Source: an uncultured Megasphaera sp. (GTDB lineage: Bacteria > Bacillota > Negativicutes > Veillonellales > Megasphaeraceae). From it: DNA of 17,058 nucleotides. This document shows positions 1 through 7,757 of this stretch, in pieces. Position numbers and translations under genes: made by a program. The first letter of the stretch is position 1; the number at the start of each line of letters is the position of its first letter. The notes beneath the pieces are model-generated. The model was not told the DNA's origin and did not search any database. It was given only the letters and a program-made list of their open reading frames with translations. The stretch lies in contig NZ_CATWFF010000027.1 in assembly GCF_958350005.1 (NCBI RefSeq), forward strand, positions 1-17,058. Reading direction: 5' to 3'.

Positions 1-27
1 CTAGTAGTATATACGGAGACAAGATAC

Positions 28-1356
28 ATGGATGCATTAGCAAATAAATTCTATTTTTTGGCAACCTACGGATGTCAGATGAACGAAAGTGACAGTGAAC
101 GATATGCCGGGCAGCTGGAAGCCCTTGGCTATCACAGGACCGAAGAAATCGACATGGCCGATGTCGTGCTGCTGAATACGTGCTGCGTCCGCGAAACGGC
201 GGAAGGGAAGATACTGGGAAAAATCGGCGAACTCAAGCATATTAAAGCCCGCAATCCACAGCTGATTATTGCCGTGACCGGATGTATGGCTCAGGAGTGG
301 CAGGACCGGCTGTTCCAGCGGGCTCCCCATATTGACCTGGTCATTGGTACCCATAATATACATAAGCTGATCGAGCTGCTGCAGGAACGGCAGCACAAAT
401 CGGATCATTATCTGGCCGCTGATATGACGGCACCAGCCTTTCATGAGCTGCCGACCAAGCGGTTTCAGAAATTTTTTGCCTGGGTGCCGATTATGAATGG
501 CTGCAATAAATTTTGTACGTACTGCATCGTTCCTTATGTACGGGGACGTGAAGTGAGCCGGCCTGTAGATGAAATTCTCCGGGAAATCAAGACGATTGCC
601 GCTGAAGGGTATAAGGAAATTACCCTGCTCGGGCAAAATGTCAACTCCTATGGCCTCGATTTAAAAGACGACCTGGATTTCAGTACGCTCATACAGGAAA
701 TAGACCGCATTGACGGCATCGAACGAGTCCGCTATATGACCAGTCATCCCAAGGATATGACCTTTGCCATGATCGATGCCATTGGGGCCAGCAAAAAAGT
801 GGTCAACCACATGCATCTTCCTATTCAGAGCGGTTCTGATGAACTGCTGAAGCGGATGAACCGGGGATATACGGTGGCTCATTACCTGGAACTCGTCGAC
901 TATGCCCGTGCCCGTATTCCCGATCTGGTGCTGACGACCGACCTGATCGTAGGTTTTCCGGGGGAAACGGAAGAAATGTTCCAAGATACATTGCAGCTGC
1001 TGCAGAAGGTACAGTATGATATGGCCTATACCTTTATCTATTCTCCCCGGACGGGAACGCCGGCTGCCAAAATGGACGGGCAGATTTCAGCGGAAGAAAA
1101 GAGCCGGCGCCTGCAGCGCCTCATGGATGTACAGAATGTATACAGCCTGGCCCGCAATGAAGCAATGGAACAAAAGACGTATGAAGTCATTGTCGAAGGG
1201 CCGACGAAGAATGACGAGCACCATTGGTTTGGCCGGACCCGCGGCAATAAGATGATTATTTGGGAAGACGATGGCTCTGTCCGCATCGGCGATACTGTGC
1301 AGGTAATGGTAGATAAAGGGCAGACCTGGGTATTAAAGGGCCATCTGGTTCACTAA
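28..1356 (+). CDS. miaB: tRNA-2-methylthio-N6-dimethylallyladenosine synthase (MiaB)
   Basis: Radical-SAM methylthiotransferase that adds a 2-methylthio group to i6A37 of tRNAs reading UNN codons, using two [4Fe-4S] clusters; cytoplasmic. The 442-residue protein has the full family architecture. The N-terminal MTTase domain carries cluster ligands C16 (YGCQMN), C52 (NTCCVRE) and C86 (TGCMAQE). The radical-SAM core carries C159, C163 and C166 in the CxxxCxxC arrangement (NGCNKFCTYCIVP), followed by GREVSRP and LLGQNVNSYG. A C-terminal TRAM RNA-binding domain runs from about residue 375 to the end. Length is normal. The ATG at 28 has a GGAGA ribosome binding site at 15-19. MiaB rather than MtaB or RimO is favoured by the YGCQMN start, the GQNVNSYG motif and the presence of miaA in the same run. 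Its stop codon lies within the mutS ribosome binding site region, so the two are almost certainly cotranscribed. High confidence. Confidence 0.97.
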   Translation: MDALANKFYFLATYGCQMNESDSERYAGQLEALGYHRTEEIDMADVVLLNTCCVRETAEGKILGKIGELKHIKARNPQLIIAVTGCMAQEWQDRLFQRAPHIDLVIGTHNIHKLIELLQERQHKSDHYLAADMTAPAFHELPTKRFQKFFAWVPIMNGCNKFCTYCIVPYVRGREVSRPVDEILREIKTIAAEGYKEITLLGQNVNSYGLDLKDDLDFSTLIQEIDRIDGIERVRYMTSHPKDMTFAMIDAIGASKKVVNHMHLPIQSGSDELLKRMNRGYTVAHYLELVDYARARIPDLVLTTDLIVGFPGETEEMFQDTLQLLQKVQYDMAYTFIYSPRTGTPAAKMDGQISAEEKSRRLQRLMDVQNVYSLARNEAMEQKTYEVIVEGPTKNDEHHWFGRTRGNKMIIWEDDGSVRIGDTVQVMVDKGQTWVLKGHLVH

Positions 1357-1360
1357 GGAG
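1355..1360 (+). promoter_or_regulatory. Ribosome binding site deciding the TTG start of mutS
   Basis: AAGGAG overlaps the miaB stop codon (TAA at 1354-1356) and lies 8 nt before the TTG at 1369. The first in-frame ATG (1387) is too far from it, so the TTG is the likely start. The overlap implies translational coupling of miaB and mutS. Confidence 0.8.
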
Positions 1361-1368
1361 GCAACACG

Positions 1369-3954
1369 TTGGCTGATACAGTGAAAATGACGCCTATGTT
1401 AAAGCAGTACATGGAAATGAAAGCGCAGTGTCAGGATAAAATTCTGTTTTTCCGACTTGGCGATTTTTATGAAATGTTTAATGACGATGCCATTACGGCA
1501 TCGCGGGAACTGGATCTGACCCTGACCGGCCGGGGTGTCGGCAATAACGAACGCGTACCTATGTGCGGCGTTCCTTTTCATTCTGCCGATACGTATATTG
1601 AACGGCTCGTTCACAAGGGATATAAAGTCGCTATTTGCGAGCAAATGGAAGATCCTAAGCTGACAAAAGGGCTCGTAAAGCGGGATATTATCAAAGTCAT
1701 TACGCCAGGAACGATTACGCTGGAACACGCCGTCGCTTCCAAGAAAAACAACTATATCAGCTGTATCTGTGAACACGGCGAAACGGCTGCTGTTGCATTC
1801 ATGGACGTTACGACAGGAGAATGCCTTTGGACCTCCTGTGCCTTAGATGCCATGGAAGATGTGGTGCTGGATGCCCTTTCTGTATATGAGCCGAGTGAAC
1901 TGATCTATTTTCACATGGATACCCGCATTGATGCTGTACTGGCATATGTGCGGGACCGCCTGTCTGTATGCACTGTGACGAAGGTAGAGGCCGATGAAGC
2001 CGTCGATTATGCGCAGAAAGCAGCGGCGCAGTTTTGCGGCAGCAAGACTGATGAAACAGCCGGGCAGTGCATCGGCATGCTCCTGACCTACGTCAGCAGT
2101 GTTATGCATTCAGATATCCGGCATATTACGTCCTTAGAACATATTGATAATGGACAGCGCCTGGTTATCGATGCGGCCAGCCTGCGGCATCTGGAAATTA
2201 CGCAGAATGTACGGGACGGAGGTCGTAAGGGAACCCTTCTGGACGTTCTGGACAAGACGAAAACCGCTATGGGTGCCCGTCTGCTGCGCAAGTGGCTGGA
2301 AGCGCCGCTGGTGCGGATCGACCGTATCCTGCAGCGCCAGGACGCAGTAGAGGAAATTCTCAGCCATGAAATTCTGCGCCAGGAACTGGGAGAAACGCTG
2401 GAAAAGATATACGATTTTGAACGGATTCTGACGCGCATTGAAACGGGGACGGCAAGTCCGAAAGATCTCGTAGCGCTCCGCGATTCTCTGGCCGTACTGC
2501 CTCAGCTTCATCACATTCTGTCTGGCACGAAAGCTGACCTTCTGCAGCAGCTGGACGGACGTATGGCGCCGCATCAGGATGTATACGACCTGTTATGCCG
2601 GGGCATACAGGATGACCCGGGCATTACCATTCGCAATGGCGGCGTAATCCGGGCCGGGTTCAGTCAGGAACTGGATGACATCCGGTCTGTTGCGGAAAAC
2701 AGCAAGCAGTACCTGAAGAATCTGGAAGAAGAAGAAAAAGACAAGACCGGCATTAAAATGAAAATTGGCTATACGAAGGTCTTCGGCTATTATTTTGAAA
2801 TTTCCCATGCCAATACCAAGCCCATTCCAGAATACTATGTCCGCAAGCAGACCCTGGTCAATGCAGAACGGTATATTACGCCGGCACTGAAAGAATTTGA
2901 AGTAAAAGTGCTGACGTCTCAGGAACGGACACTGGAACTGGAATACCAGCTGTTTGCCCAGATTCGCAGGGATATACAGACCCATATTCAGGCCATGCAG
3001 CAGACTGCCAGAGCTGTCGCCCAGGTTGACTGCCTGTACAGCCTGGCCTGTGGGGCCCACGATAATCATTATGTCCGGCCCAGCCTGAATACGGACCATT
3101 CGGTGCAAATGAAAGACGGCCGTCATCCTATTATTGAAAAATATCTGAAAGATGAACTATTTGTGCCCAATGACGTAACCTTGAATCATCATACCCATGA
3201 AATTCTGGTCATTACAGGACCCAATATGGCCGGAAAATCGACATATATGCGTCAGATTGCCGTTCTGCTGCTCATGGCCCAGGCCGGCTCATTTATTCCG
3301 GTCCGGGAAGCGTCCATTTGCCCGGTAGACCGCATTTTTACCCGTATTGGAGCCAGTGATGACATCCTGACCGGCCAGAGTACGTTTATGGTGGAAATGC
3401 GGGAAGTTTCCTATATTTTAAGCCATGCCACAGAAAACAGCCTGCTCATTTTAGACGAAATCGGCAGGGGAACCAGCACCTTTGACGGCATGTCCATTGC
3501 CCGGGCTGTCATTGAGTACTGCCTCCGTCACGTCCATGCCATGACGCTGTTTGCTACGCATTATCACGAACTGACAGATATGGCTGACGAATCGGAAAAG
3601 ATCAAGAATTATACTGTAGCCGTCAAAGAACGGGGGAAGAACATCAAATTTCTGCGGCGCATTATACCAGGCGGTGCCGATCGCAGTTATGGCATTCATG
3701 TAGCCCGTCTGGCCGGACTGCCGGAAAGTCTGCTGAAGCGGGCTGAGCAGATTCTGGCTGATCTGGAATCGCAGGGCATGCCGGCAGTACCGGTTCCCAA
3801 GGCAGCGCCTCCGTCATCGCCAGACAGCCTGTTTGTCAATCCTATTATGGATAAGCTGCTGCACATTGACGTTTCCAGTATGACTCCTATTGAAGCCATA
3901 TCGTTTCTGTATTCCCTGCAGAAAGAAGCCCAGGAAGGGAGCGGTTTGAATTGA
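1369..3954 (+). CDS. mutS: DNA mismatch repair protein MutS
   Basis: Mismatch-recognition ATPase that starts DNA mismatch repair and recruits MutL. The 861 residues match the MutS1 family length. The N-terminal mismatch-binding domain contains the Phe-x-Glu wedge (F33-Y34-E35 in GDFYEMF). Connector, lever and clamp domains follow to about residue 560. The C-terminal ABC ATPase has Walker A GPNMAGKST at 617-625, signature region DDILTGQSTFMVEM, Walker B with D696-E697 (LLILDEIGRGTSTFDG) and the switch ATHYHEL. A proline-rich linker near residue 805 leads to a final helix resembling the MutS oligomerization tail. DSLF in this linker is a weak candidate for the sliding-clamp motif. The start is TTG, chosen by the AAGGAG upstream. 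The stop overlaps the mutL start by 4 nt (TTGA), indicating coupled synthesis of MutS and MutL. High confidence. Confidence 0.98.
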   Translation: MADTVKMTPMLKQYMEMKAQCQDKILFFRLGDFYEMFNDDAITASRELDLTLTGRGVGNNERVPMCGVPFHSADTYIERLVHKGYKVAICEQMEDPKLTKGLVKRDIIKVITPGTITLEHAVASKKNNYISCICEHGETAAVAFMDVTTGECLWTSCALDAMEDVVLDALSVYEPSELIYFHMDTRIDAVLAYVRDRLSVCTVTKVEADEAVDYAQKAAAQFCGSKTDETAGQCIGMLLTYVSSVMHSDIRHITSLEHIDNGQRLVIDAASLRHLEITQNVRDGGRKGTLLDVLDKTKTAMGARLLRKWLEAPLVRIDRILQRQDAVEEILSHEILRQELGETLEKIYDFERILTRIETGTASPKDLVALRDSLAVLPQLHHILSGTKADLLQQLDGRMAPHQDVYDLLCRGIQDDPGITIRNGGVIRAGFSQELDDIRSVAENSKQYLKNLEEEEKDKTGIKMKIGYTKVFGYYFEISHANTKPIPEYYVRKQTLVNAERYITPALKEFEVKVLTSQERTLELEYQLFAQIRRDIQTHIQAMQQTARAVAQVDCLYSLACGAHDNHYVRPSLNTDHSVQMKDGRHPIIEKYLKDELFVPNDVTLNHHTHEILVITGPNMAGKSTYMRQIAVLLLMAQAGSFIPVREASICPVDRIFTRIGASDDILTGQSTFMVEMREVSYILSHATENSLLILDEIGRGTSTFDGMSIARAVIEYCLRHVHAMTLFATHYHELTDMADESEKIKNYTVAVKERGKNIKFLRRIIPGGADRSYGIHVARLAGLPESLLKRAEQILADLESQGMPAVPVPKAAPPSSPDSLFVNPIMDKLLHIDVSSMTPIEAISFLYSLQKEAQEGSGLN
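3932..3940 (+). promoter_or_regulatory. Ribosome binding site for the TTG start of mutL
   Basis: AGGAAGGGA lies inside the 3' end of mutS, 10 nt before the TTG at 3951. It supports the TTG start, which gives the expected N-terminus a short distance before the KIAAGEVVERP motif. No suitable ATG is present nearby. Confidence 0.7.
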
Positions 3955-5933
3955 ACTCCATCATTAATGTACTGGATGAAGCAACGCGCAATAAAATTGC
4001 TGCCGGTGAAGTCGTAGAACGGCCTGCTTCGTGTATTAAGGAACTGGTGGAAAATGCCATTGATGCCGGAGCCAAGGCGGTGGAAATCGAAATTGCCGAC
4101 GGCGGCCAGTCCTATATGCGCGTTACTGATGATGGCTGCGGCATGAGTGAAGAAGATGCCAAAAAGTGCATTATCCGCCATGCTACGAGCAAGATCAGTT
4201 CCGTAGAAGATATTTTTTCCATTACGTCTCTGGGCTTTCGCGGCGAAGCCGTGCCCAGCATCGCTTCCGTATCTCATATGCAGATTACGACGCGGCGGCC
4301 TGATGATGACTTTGCCACCCATTTGCTGCTCGACGGCGGCGTCATTACAGAGGAAGAACAAATCGGCGCACCTGTTGGAACGACGATGGAAGTGAGCGAT
4401 TTATTTTATAATACGCCGGCACGGCGGAAGTTCTTGAAAAGTGAGCGGACTGAAAGCGCCAAAATCAGTGAAATGATTACCAAACTGGCTCTGGCCCAGC
4501 CGGCAATTGCCGTTACGTTTACCAATAATGGCCGAACAACGCTGCGTACTGGCGGCGGTGGTCAGCTGAAAGAGACAATCGCCAATATTTACGGAGCATC
4601 GTTGGCCAGGGAAATCTTTCCCATTTCCTATGATGGCGAAGATATGACCATCGAAGGCTATGTGGGCAAGCCGTCGGTTCTGAAAAGTACGCGGGCCTGG
4701 CAGACCTGTATCGTCAATGAACGGATTGTGCACAATCCTGTCATGTTCAAGGCTGTGGAAAATGCCTATCACGCCATGCTGCCCAAATCAGGCTATCCCT
4801 TTGTAATGATTCACGTCCATATGGACCCGGCTGCTCTGGACGTCAATGTGCATCCGGCTAAGACGGAAATCAAATTTGCCGACGAACAGGCTGTATACCG
4901 GGCCATATATCATAGTATTATTACGGCATTGGTAGCCCAGGAAAAGCCGGAAGATATTGCAACGACTGTCGCCTTTTCAGACCGTCAGGCCCAGCATATT
5001 GAAGAAACGGAACAGAAGCTGGAATTACAGGAACAGACTGAACGGACCGTACAGACTCAGACCCTGCCATTTATGACGGAACCGGCGGTGCCGTCAGCTC
5101 CGGCTGTGCCGGCGTCTCAGCACGTACAGGAACCTTCGGCGCCGCAGTGGCAGCCTGCCGCTTCAAGTCGGGAAACCGCCCCGTCTGCAACGCCTCATCA
5201 GGAACCGAACCGTTCCTGGCCGGAAACACCGTATCGTTCCGCGTCTTCGGCGCCGTCTGCAGAAGCGGTGAGTCAGTTCAGCCAGGCTTTGGCCGAACGG
5301 CAGTCCCCGTCAGCAGGGGACGGAGAGGCAGAAGAAACGCCGGTCATTACCTTTGACGGCGACGCCGATGTGTTCATTCCCCTGGGGGAAGTGGCAGACT
5401 GCTTCATTATTGCCAAAAAAGGGCAGGATTTATATATTGTAGACCAGCATGCGGCACATGAACGCATTCGCTATGACCGCTTCTGCAACCGTGTGGAATC
5501 CATGCCGAGCCAGCAGCTGCTGACGGCGGAATTTGTCGATGTCGATGCCAGCGATATGACCTTGCTTACAGAACGAAAAGAGGTCTTTGCCGATCTGGGT
5601 TATCTCTATTCTGAAGCGGGCCCGACGACGCTGCGGATGGAAGCTGTACCCTGCGACCTGCCAGTCAGTGAAATCGCCGATTCCCTGCAGGATATCTGCC
5701 AGGCCCTCCATGAAAACAACGGCCTGGACAAGGCGACGCTGCGCCATCGCTCACTGGCCTATTTGTCCTGCCACGGTGCGATTAAGGCCGGCGATACCCT
5801 GAATATCCGGCAGATGAAACAGCTTCTGGAAGAACTGTTTCATACAGATAAGCCCTATGTATGCCCTCATGGGCGGCCCATTATCGTCCGCTTTACGCCG
5901 GACGAACTGGCCCGGCTGTTTAAACGGACATGA
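3951..5933 (+). CDS. mutL: DNA mismatch repair endonuclease MutL
   Basis: Matchmaker ATPase and, in organisms without MutH, the nicking endonuclease of mismatch repair. The 660 residues comprise an N-terminal GHKL ATPase (KIAAGEVVERPAS, ELVENAIDAGA, DDGCGM, ATSKI, GFRGEA, LFYNTPARRKFL), a low-complexity Pro/Ala/Gln/Ser linker of roughly residues 340-465, and a C-terminal dimerization/endonuclease domain. Nuclease motifs are visible: D498QHAAHERIRYD509, SCHGAIKAGD around C607, CPHGRP at 638-643 and a terminal FKR. The canonical motif is DQHA(x)2E(x)4E; here the last Glu is Asp509, a conservative change. QQLLTA at 521-526 sits where Firmicute MutL carries its clamp-binding QxxLxP motif, with the Pro replaced by Ala. 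The metal-binding endonuclease type indicates MutH-independent repair. The start is TTG, overlapping the mutS stop; the end overlaps the next gene by ATGA. High confidence in identity. Confidence 0.97.
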   Translation: MNSIINVLDEATRNKIAAGEVVERPASCIKELVENAIDAGAKAVEIEIADGGQSYMRVTDDGCGMSEEDAKKCIIRHATSKISSVEDIFSITSLGFRGEAVPSIASVSHMQITTRRPDDDFATHLLLDGGVITEEEQIGAPVGTTMEVSDLFYNTPARRKFLKSERTESAKISEMITKLALAQPAIAVTFTNNGRTTLRTGGGGQLKETIANIYGASLAREIFPISYDGEDMTIEGYVGKPSVLKSTRAWQTCIVNERIVHNPVMFKAVENAYHAMLPKSGYPFVMIHVHMDPAALDVNVHPAKTEIKFADEQAVYRAIYHSIITALVAQEKPEDIATTVAFSDRQAQHIEETEQKLELQEQTERTVQTQTLPFMTEPAVPSAPAVPASQHVQEPSAPQWQPAASSRETAPSATPHQEPNRSWPETPYRSASSAPSAEAVSQFSQALAERQSPSAGDGEAEETPVITFDGDADVFIPLGEVADCFIIAKKGQDLYIVDQHAAHERIRYDRFCNRVESMPSQQLLTAEFVDVDASDMTLLTERKEVFADLGYLYSEAGPTTLRMEAVPCDLPVSEIADSLQDICQALHENNGLDKATLRHRSLAYLSCHGAIKAGDTLNIRQMKQLLEELFHTDKPYVCPHGRPIIVRFTPDELARLFKRT

Positions 5934-6724
5934 CGGGCCGCAGCATATACGTAACACCGGCGCTGAAAGCCCGGCAGCAGCGGTGTGAAGACGTACGCCG
6001 CTGGGCTGAGGAAATCGGCGCCGTATACGTACCGCGGCAGGGGCGGACGGTGAAAGCCCTGGAAGAGGCTTATGGAGAAAACTTTCTCGTATACTCGTCG
6101 CGGGGACCGCAGATTGTCCGCCCTGAAGGAGTTCATTTTTTCAGCCTTAATATGGCAGAACTTCGCATCCAGCATCTCCGTAAAGGCGCAGCCGATCACT
6201 TTCTGGAAGCGATAGGCGCTGGTGATAAGCCTATCCGCTTTCTGGACTGTACTTGCGGATTTGGTGCTGATTCTATTGTGGCTTCGTTTGCCCTGCCTCA
6301 GGGATCAGTGCTGGATGCTCTGGAAGTATCGCCGCTCATGGAAGCGGTGACGGCCTGGGGATTTCGCTATTTTCAGCATTCAAAAGACGATGTGACGGCG
6401 GCACTGCGGCGGATTCATCTGATGCTGGGAGACTACCGGGACTACCTCAGAGACAGCCGGACTCCTTCGTATGACGTCATCTACTTTGATCCCATGTTCA
6501 GCCATCCCGTTGCGGCAAGCTGTCAGTTTCAGCCTGTCCGTTCCCTCATGAATCACAGCGAGCTTACGGCAGATGCCGTGTACCTGGCCCTGCAGAAAGG
6601 GCGGCGCGTCGTCATTAAAGAGCGTGACTTTACGCGGCTGAAACGGGACTTTCCCCATCTGAAGCAGTATGGCGGAACGTACAGCCGCATCGGCTACGCT
6701 GTAATTGAAAGCGAGGAATCATAA
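5930..6724 (+). CDS. Class I SAM-dependent methyltransferase, RsmJ-like, substrate unknown
   Basis: A 264-residue putative methyltransferase. The SAM-binding motif I is D106-CTCG-FG112-ADS, followed by an acidic residue at E132 (ALEVSP) that would bind the ribose of SAM. The catalytic-region motif is FDPMF at 186-190. The DPMF motif and the DxTCGxGxDS form resemble the PF04445 / RsmJ (YhiQ) superfamily, whose E. coli member methylates G1516 of 16S rRNA, and also the uncharacterized YpiP-type proteins of Firmicutes. The N-terminal 80 residues look like a separate small domain. Overall similarity to RsmJ is judged by eye only, so the RNA substrate is inference. The gene overlaps mutL by 4 nt (ATGA) and miaA by 1 nt (TAATG), so it is a coupled member of the same operon. 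Lying beside a tRNA-modification gene supports an RNA target. Methyltransferase identity is firm; function is not. Confidence 0.88.
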   Translation: MTGRSIYVTPALKARQQRCEDVRRWAEEIGAVYVPRQGRTVKALEEAYGENFLVYSSRGPQIVRPEGVHFFSLNMAELRIQHLRKGAADHFLEAIGAGDKPIRFLDCTCGFGADSIVASFALPQGSVLDALEVSPLMEAVTAWGFRYFQHSKDDVTAALRRIHLMLGDYRDYLRDSRTPSYDVIYFDPMFSHPVAASCQFQPVRSLMNHSELTADAVYLALQKGRRVVIKERDFTRLKRDFPHLKQYGGTYSRIGYAVIESEES

Positions 6725-7662
6725 TGGAACGGCTTATTGCCATTGTCGGGCCTACTGCCGTAGGAAAGACGGCCCTGAGCTTTGCCCTGGCCGAACACTT
6801 TCATACGGAGCTCATTTCCGGCGATGCCTATCAGATTTACCGCCATATGGACATTGGCACGGCAAAGCCGACAGCTGACGAATTGCAGAAGTACAGGCAT
6901 CATCTCATCGATGTGGCCGATCCGGGAGAGCCCTATTCGGCAGCCACTTTCTGCAGCATGGCCGGAGCGGCTATTACCAGCCTCAATCAACAGGGACAGA
7001 TTCCCATTCTGGTCGGCGGTACGGGGCTGTACGTGCAATCCCTCCTGGAAGGGTATTCCTTCGGCGCTTCTGGCGCCAGCGAAGCCCTGCGAAATCAGGC
7101 GCGAACGCGTATGGAAACGTGTTCGGCAGAGGAGTTAAAGCAGTATATTGTGGAACATACGGACTGGCAGCCGGCAGACTGGCATGAGCTGCTGGCCAAT
7201 ACGAACCGCCTCGTCCGGCTGCTGACGGCCATTGAACAGGGCGAAGGGCGGCAGTTTGTCCGGGCCGGAAAAGCGGATGGACTGGTGTACAAGGCCTTTG
7301 TCATCGGCCTGTCGCTGCCGCGGGATGTCCTGTACCGGCGCATTGAACAGCGCATTGATGCCATGCTGGCCCAGGGCTGGCCAGAGGAAGTACAGCGTCT
7401 TCTGGATGCCGGCGTGCCCGTTCAGTGTCAGGCCATGAAAGCCATTGGCTATGCCGAGCTGGCATCGTATCTGCAGGGCCGTCTGTCATTGGAAGAAGCG
7501 GCTGATCAGATTAAAACCCGTACCAGGCGGTTTGCCAAACGCCAGCTGACCTGGTATCGACGCATGCCCTACATCCGCTGGTTTGCCAAGGATGCCTATG
7601 CATTGGAAGAAGAGCTGGCTGCTGATGTAATCCGGCAGAGTACAGAAGTCATGACAGAATAG
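6724..7662 (+). CDS. miaA: tRNA dimethylallyltransferase (MiaA)
   Basis: Transfers the dimethylallyl group from DMAPP to N6 of A37 in tRNAs reading UNN codons, making i6A37, the substrate of MiaB encoded at the start of this run. The 312 residues include P-loop GPTAVGKT (9-16), the catalytic Asp at D34 in ISGDAYQIYRHMDIGTAKP, HHLIDVADP near 59-67, the GGTGLYVQ loop at 98-105 and a C-terminal RTRRFAKRQLTWYR segment that in the family contacts tRNA and pyrophosphate. The residue after D34 is usually Ser (GDS); here it is Ala. The ATG at 6724 shares one base with the stop of the upstream methyltransferase (TAATG). The hfq gene that often follows miaA is absent here. High confidence. Confidence 0.97.
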   Translation: MERLIAIVGPTAVGKTALSFALAEHFHTELISGDAYQIYRHMDIGTAKPTADELQKYRHHLIDVADPGEPYSAATFCSMAGAAITSLNQQGQIPILVGGTGLYVQSLLEGYSFGASGASEALRNQARTRMETCSAEELKQYIVEHTDWQPADWHELLANTNRLVRLLTAIEQGEGRQFVRAGKADGLVYKAFVIGLSLPRDVLYRRIEQRIDAMLAQGWPEEVQRLLDAGVPVQCQAMKAIGYAELASYLQGRLSLEEAADQIKTRTRRFAKRQLTWYRRMPYIRWFAKDAYALEEELAADVIRQSTEVMTE

Positions 7663-7677
7663 AAGTCGTGACGTAAT
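7644..7677 (+). repeat. Imperfect 17-bp tandem duplication across the miaA stop codon
   Basis: AGAAGTCATGACAGAAT (7644-7660) is followed directly by AGAAGTCGTGACGTAAT (7661-7677), identical at 14 of 17 positions. The first copy encodes the last MiaA residues and the T of its TAG stop; the second copy is noncoding. It looks like a small slippage or duplication event that has since drifted. No function is assigned. Confidence 0.6.
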
Positions 7678-7681
7678 ACAC

Positions 7682-7709
7682 GTATTTTATACTGCTCGAA
7701 ATAAAATAC
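7682..7709. promoter_or_regulatory. Perfect AT-rich inverted repeat, possible operator
   Basis: GTATTTTAT (7682-7690) and ATAAAATAC (7701-7709) are exact reverse complements separated by 10 nt. The stem is AU-rich and no T-tract follows, so it is not a typical intrinsic terminator. A possible -10 element TATACT (7688-7693) overlaps the left arm, but no good -35 is visible. It lies 48 bp before the start of the YnbB-type gene in the only gap between the two gene runs, so an operator for a dimeric repressor is a reasonable guess, not a demonstrated one. Confidence 0.4.
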
Positions 7710-7741
7710 AAAGTTGCAGAATTTATTTCATACATAGAAGT

Positions 7742-7749
7742 GAAAGGGA
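7742..7749 (+). promoter_or_regulatory. Ribosome binding site favouring the GTG start at 7758
   Basis: GAAAGGGA ends 8 nt before the GTG at 7758. An in-frame GTG at 7740 overlaps this site and a TTG at 7752 is only 2 nt from it, so 7758 is the best start. Confidence 0.55.
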
Positions 7750-7757
7750 CGTTGGTT

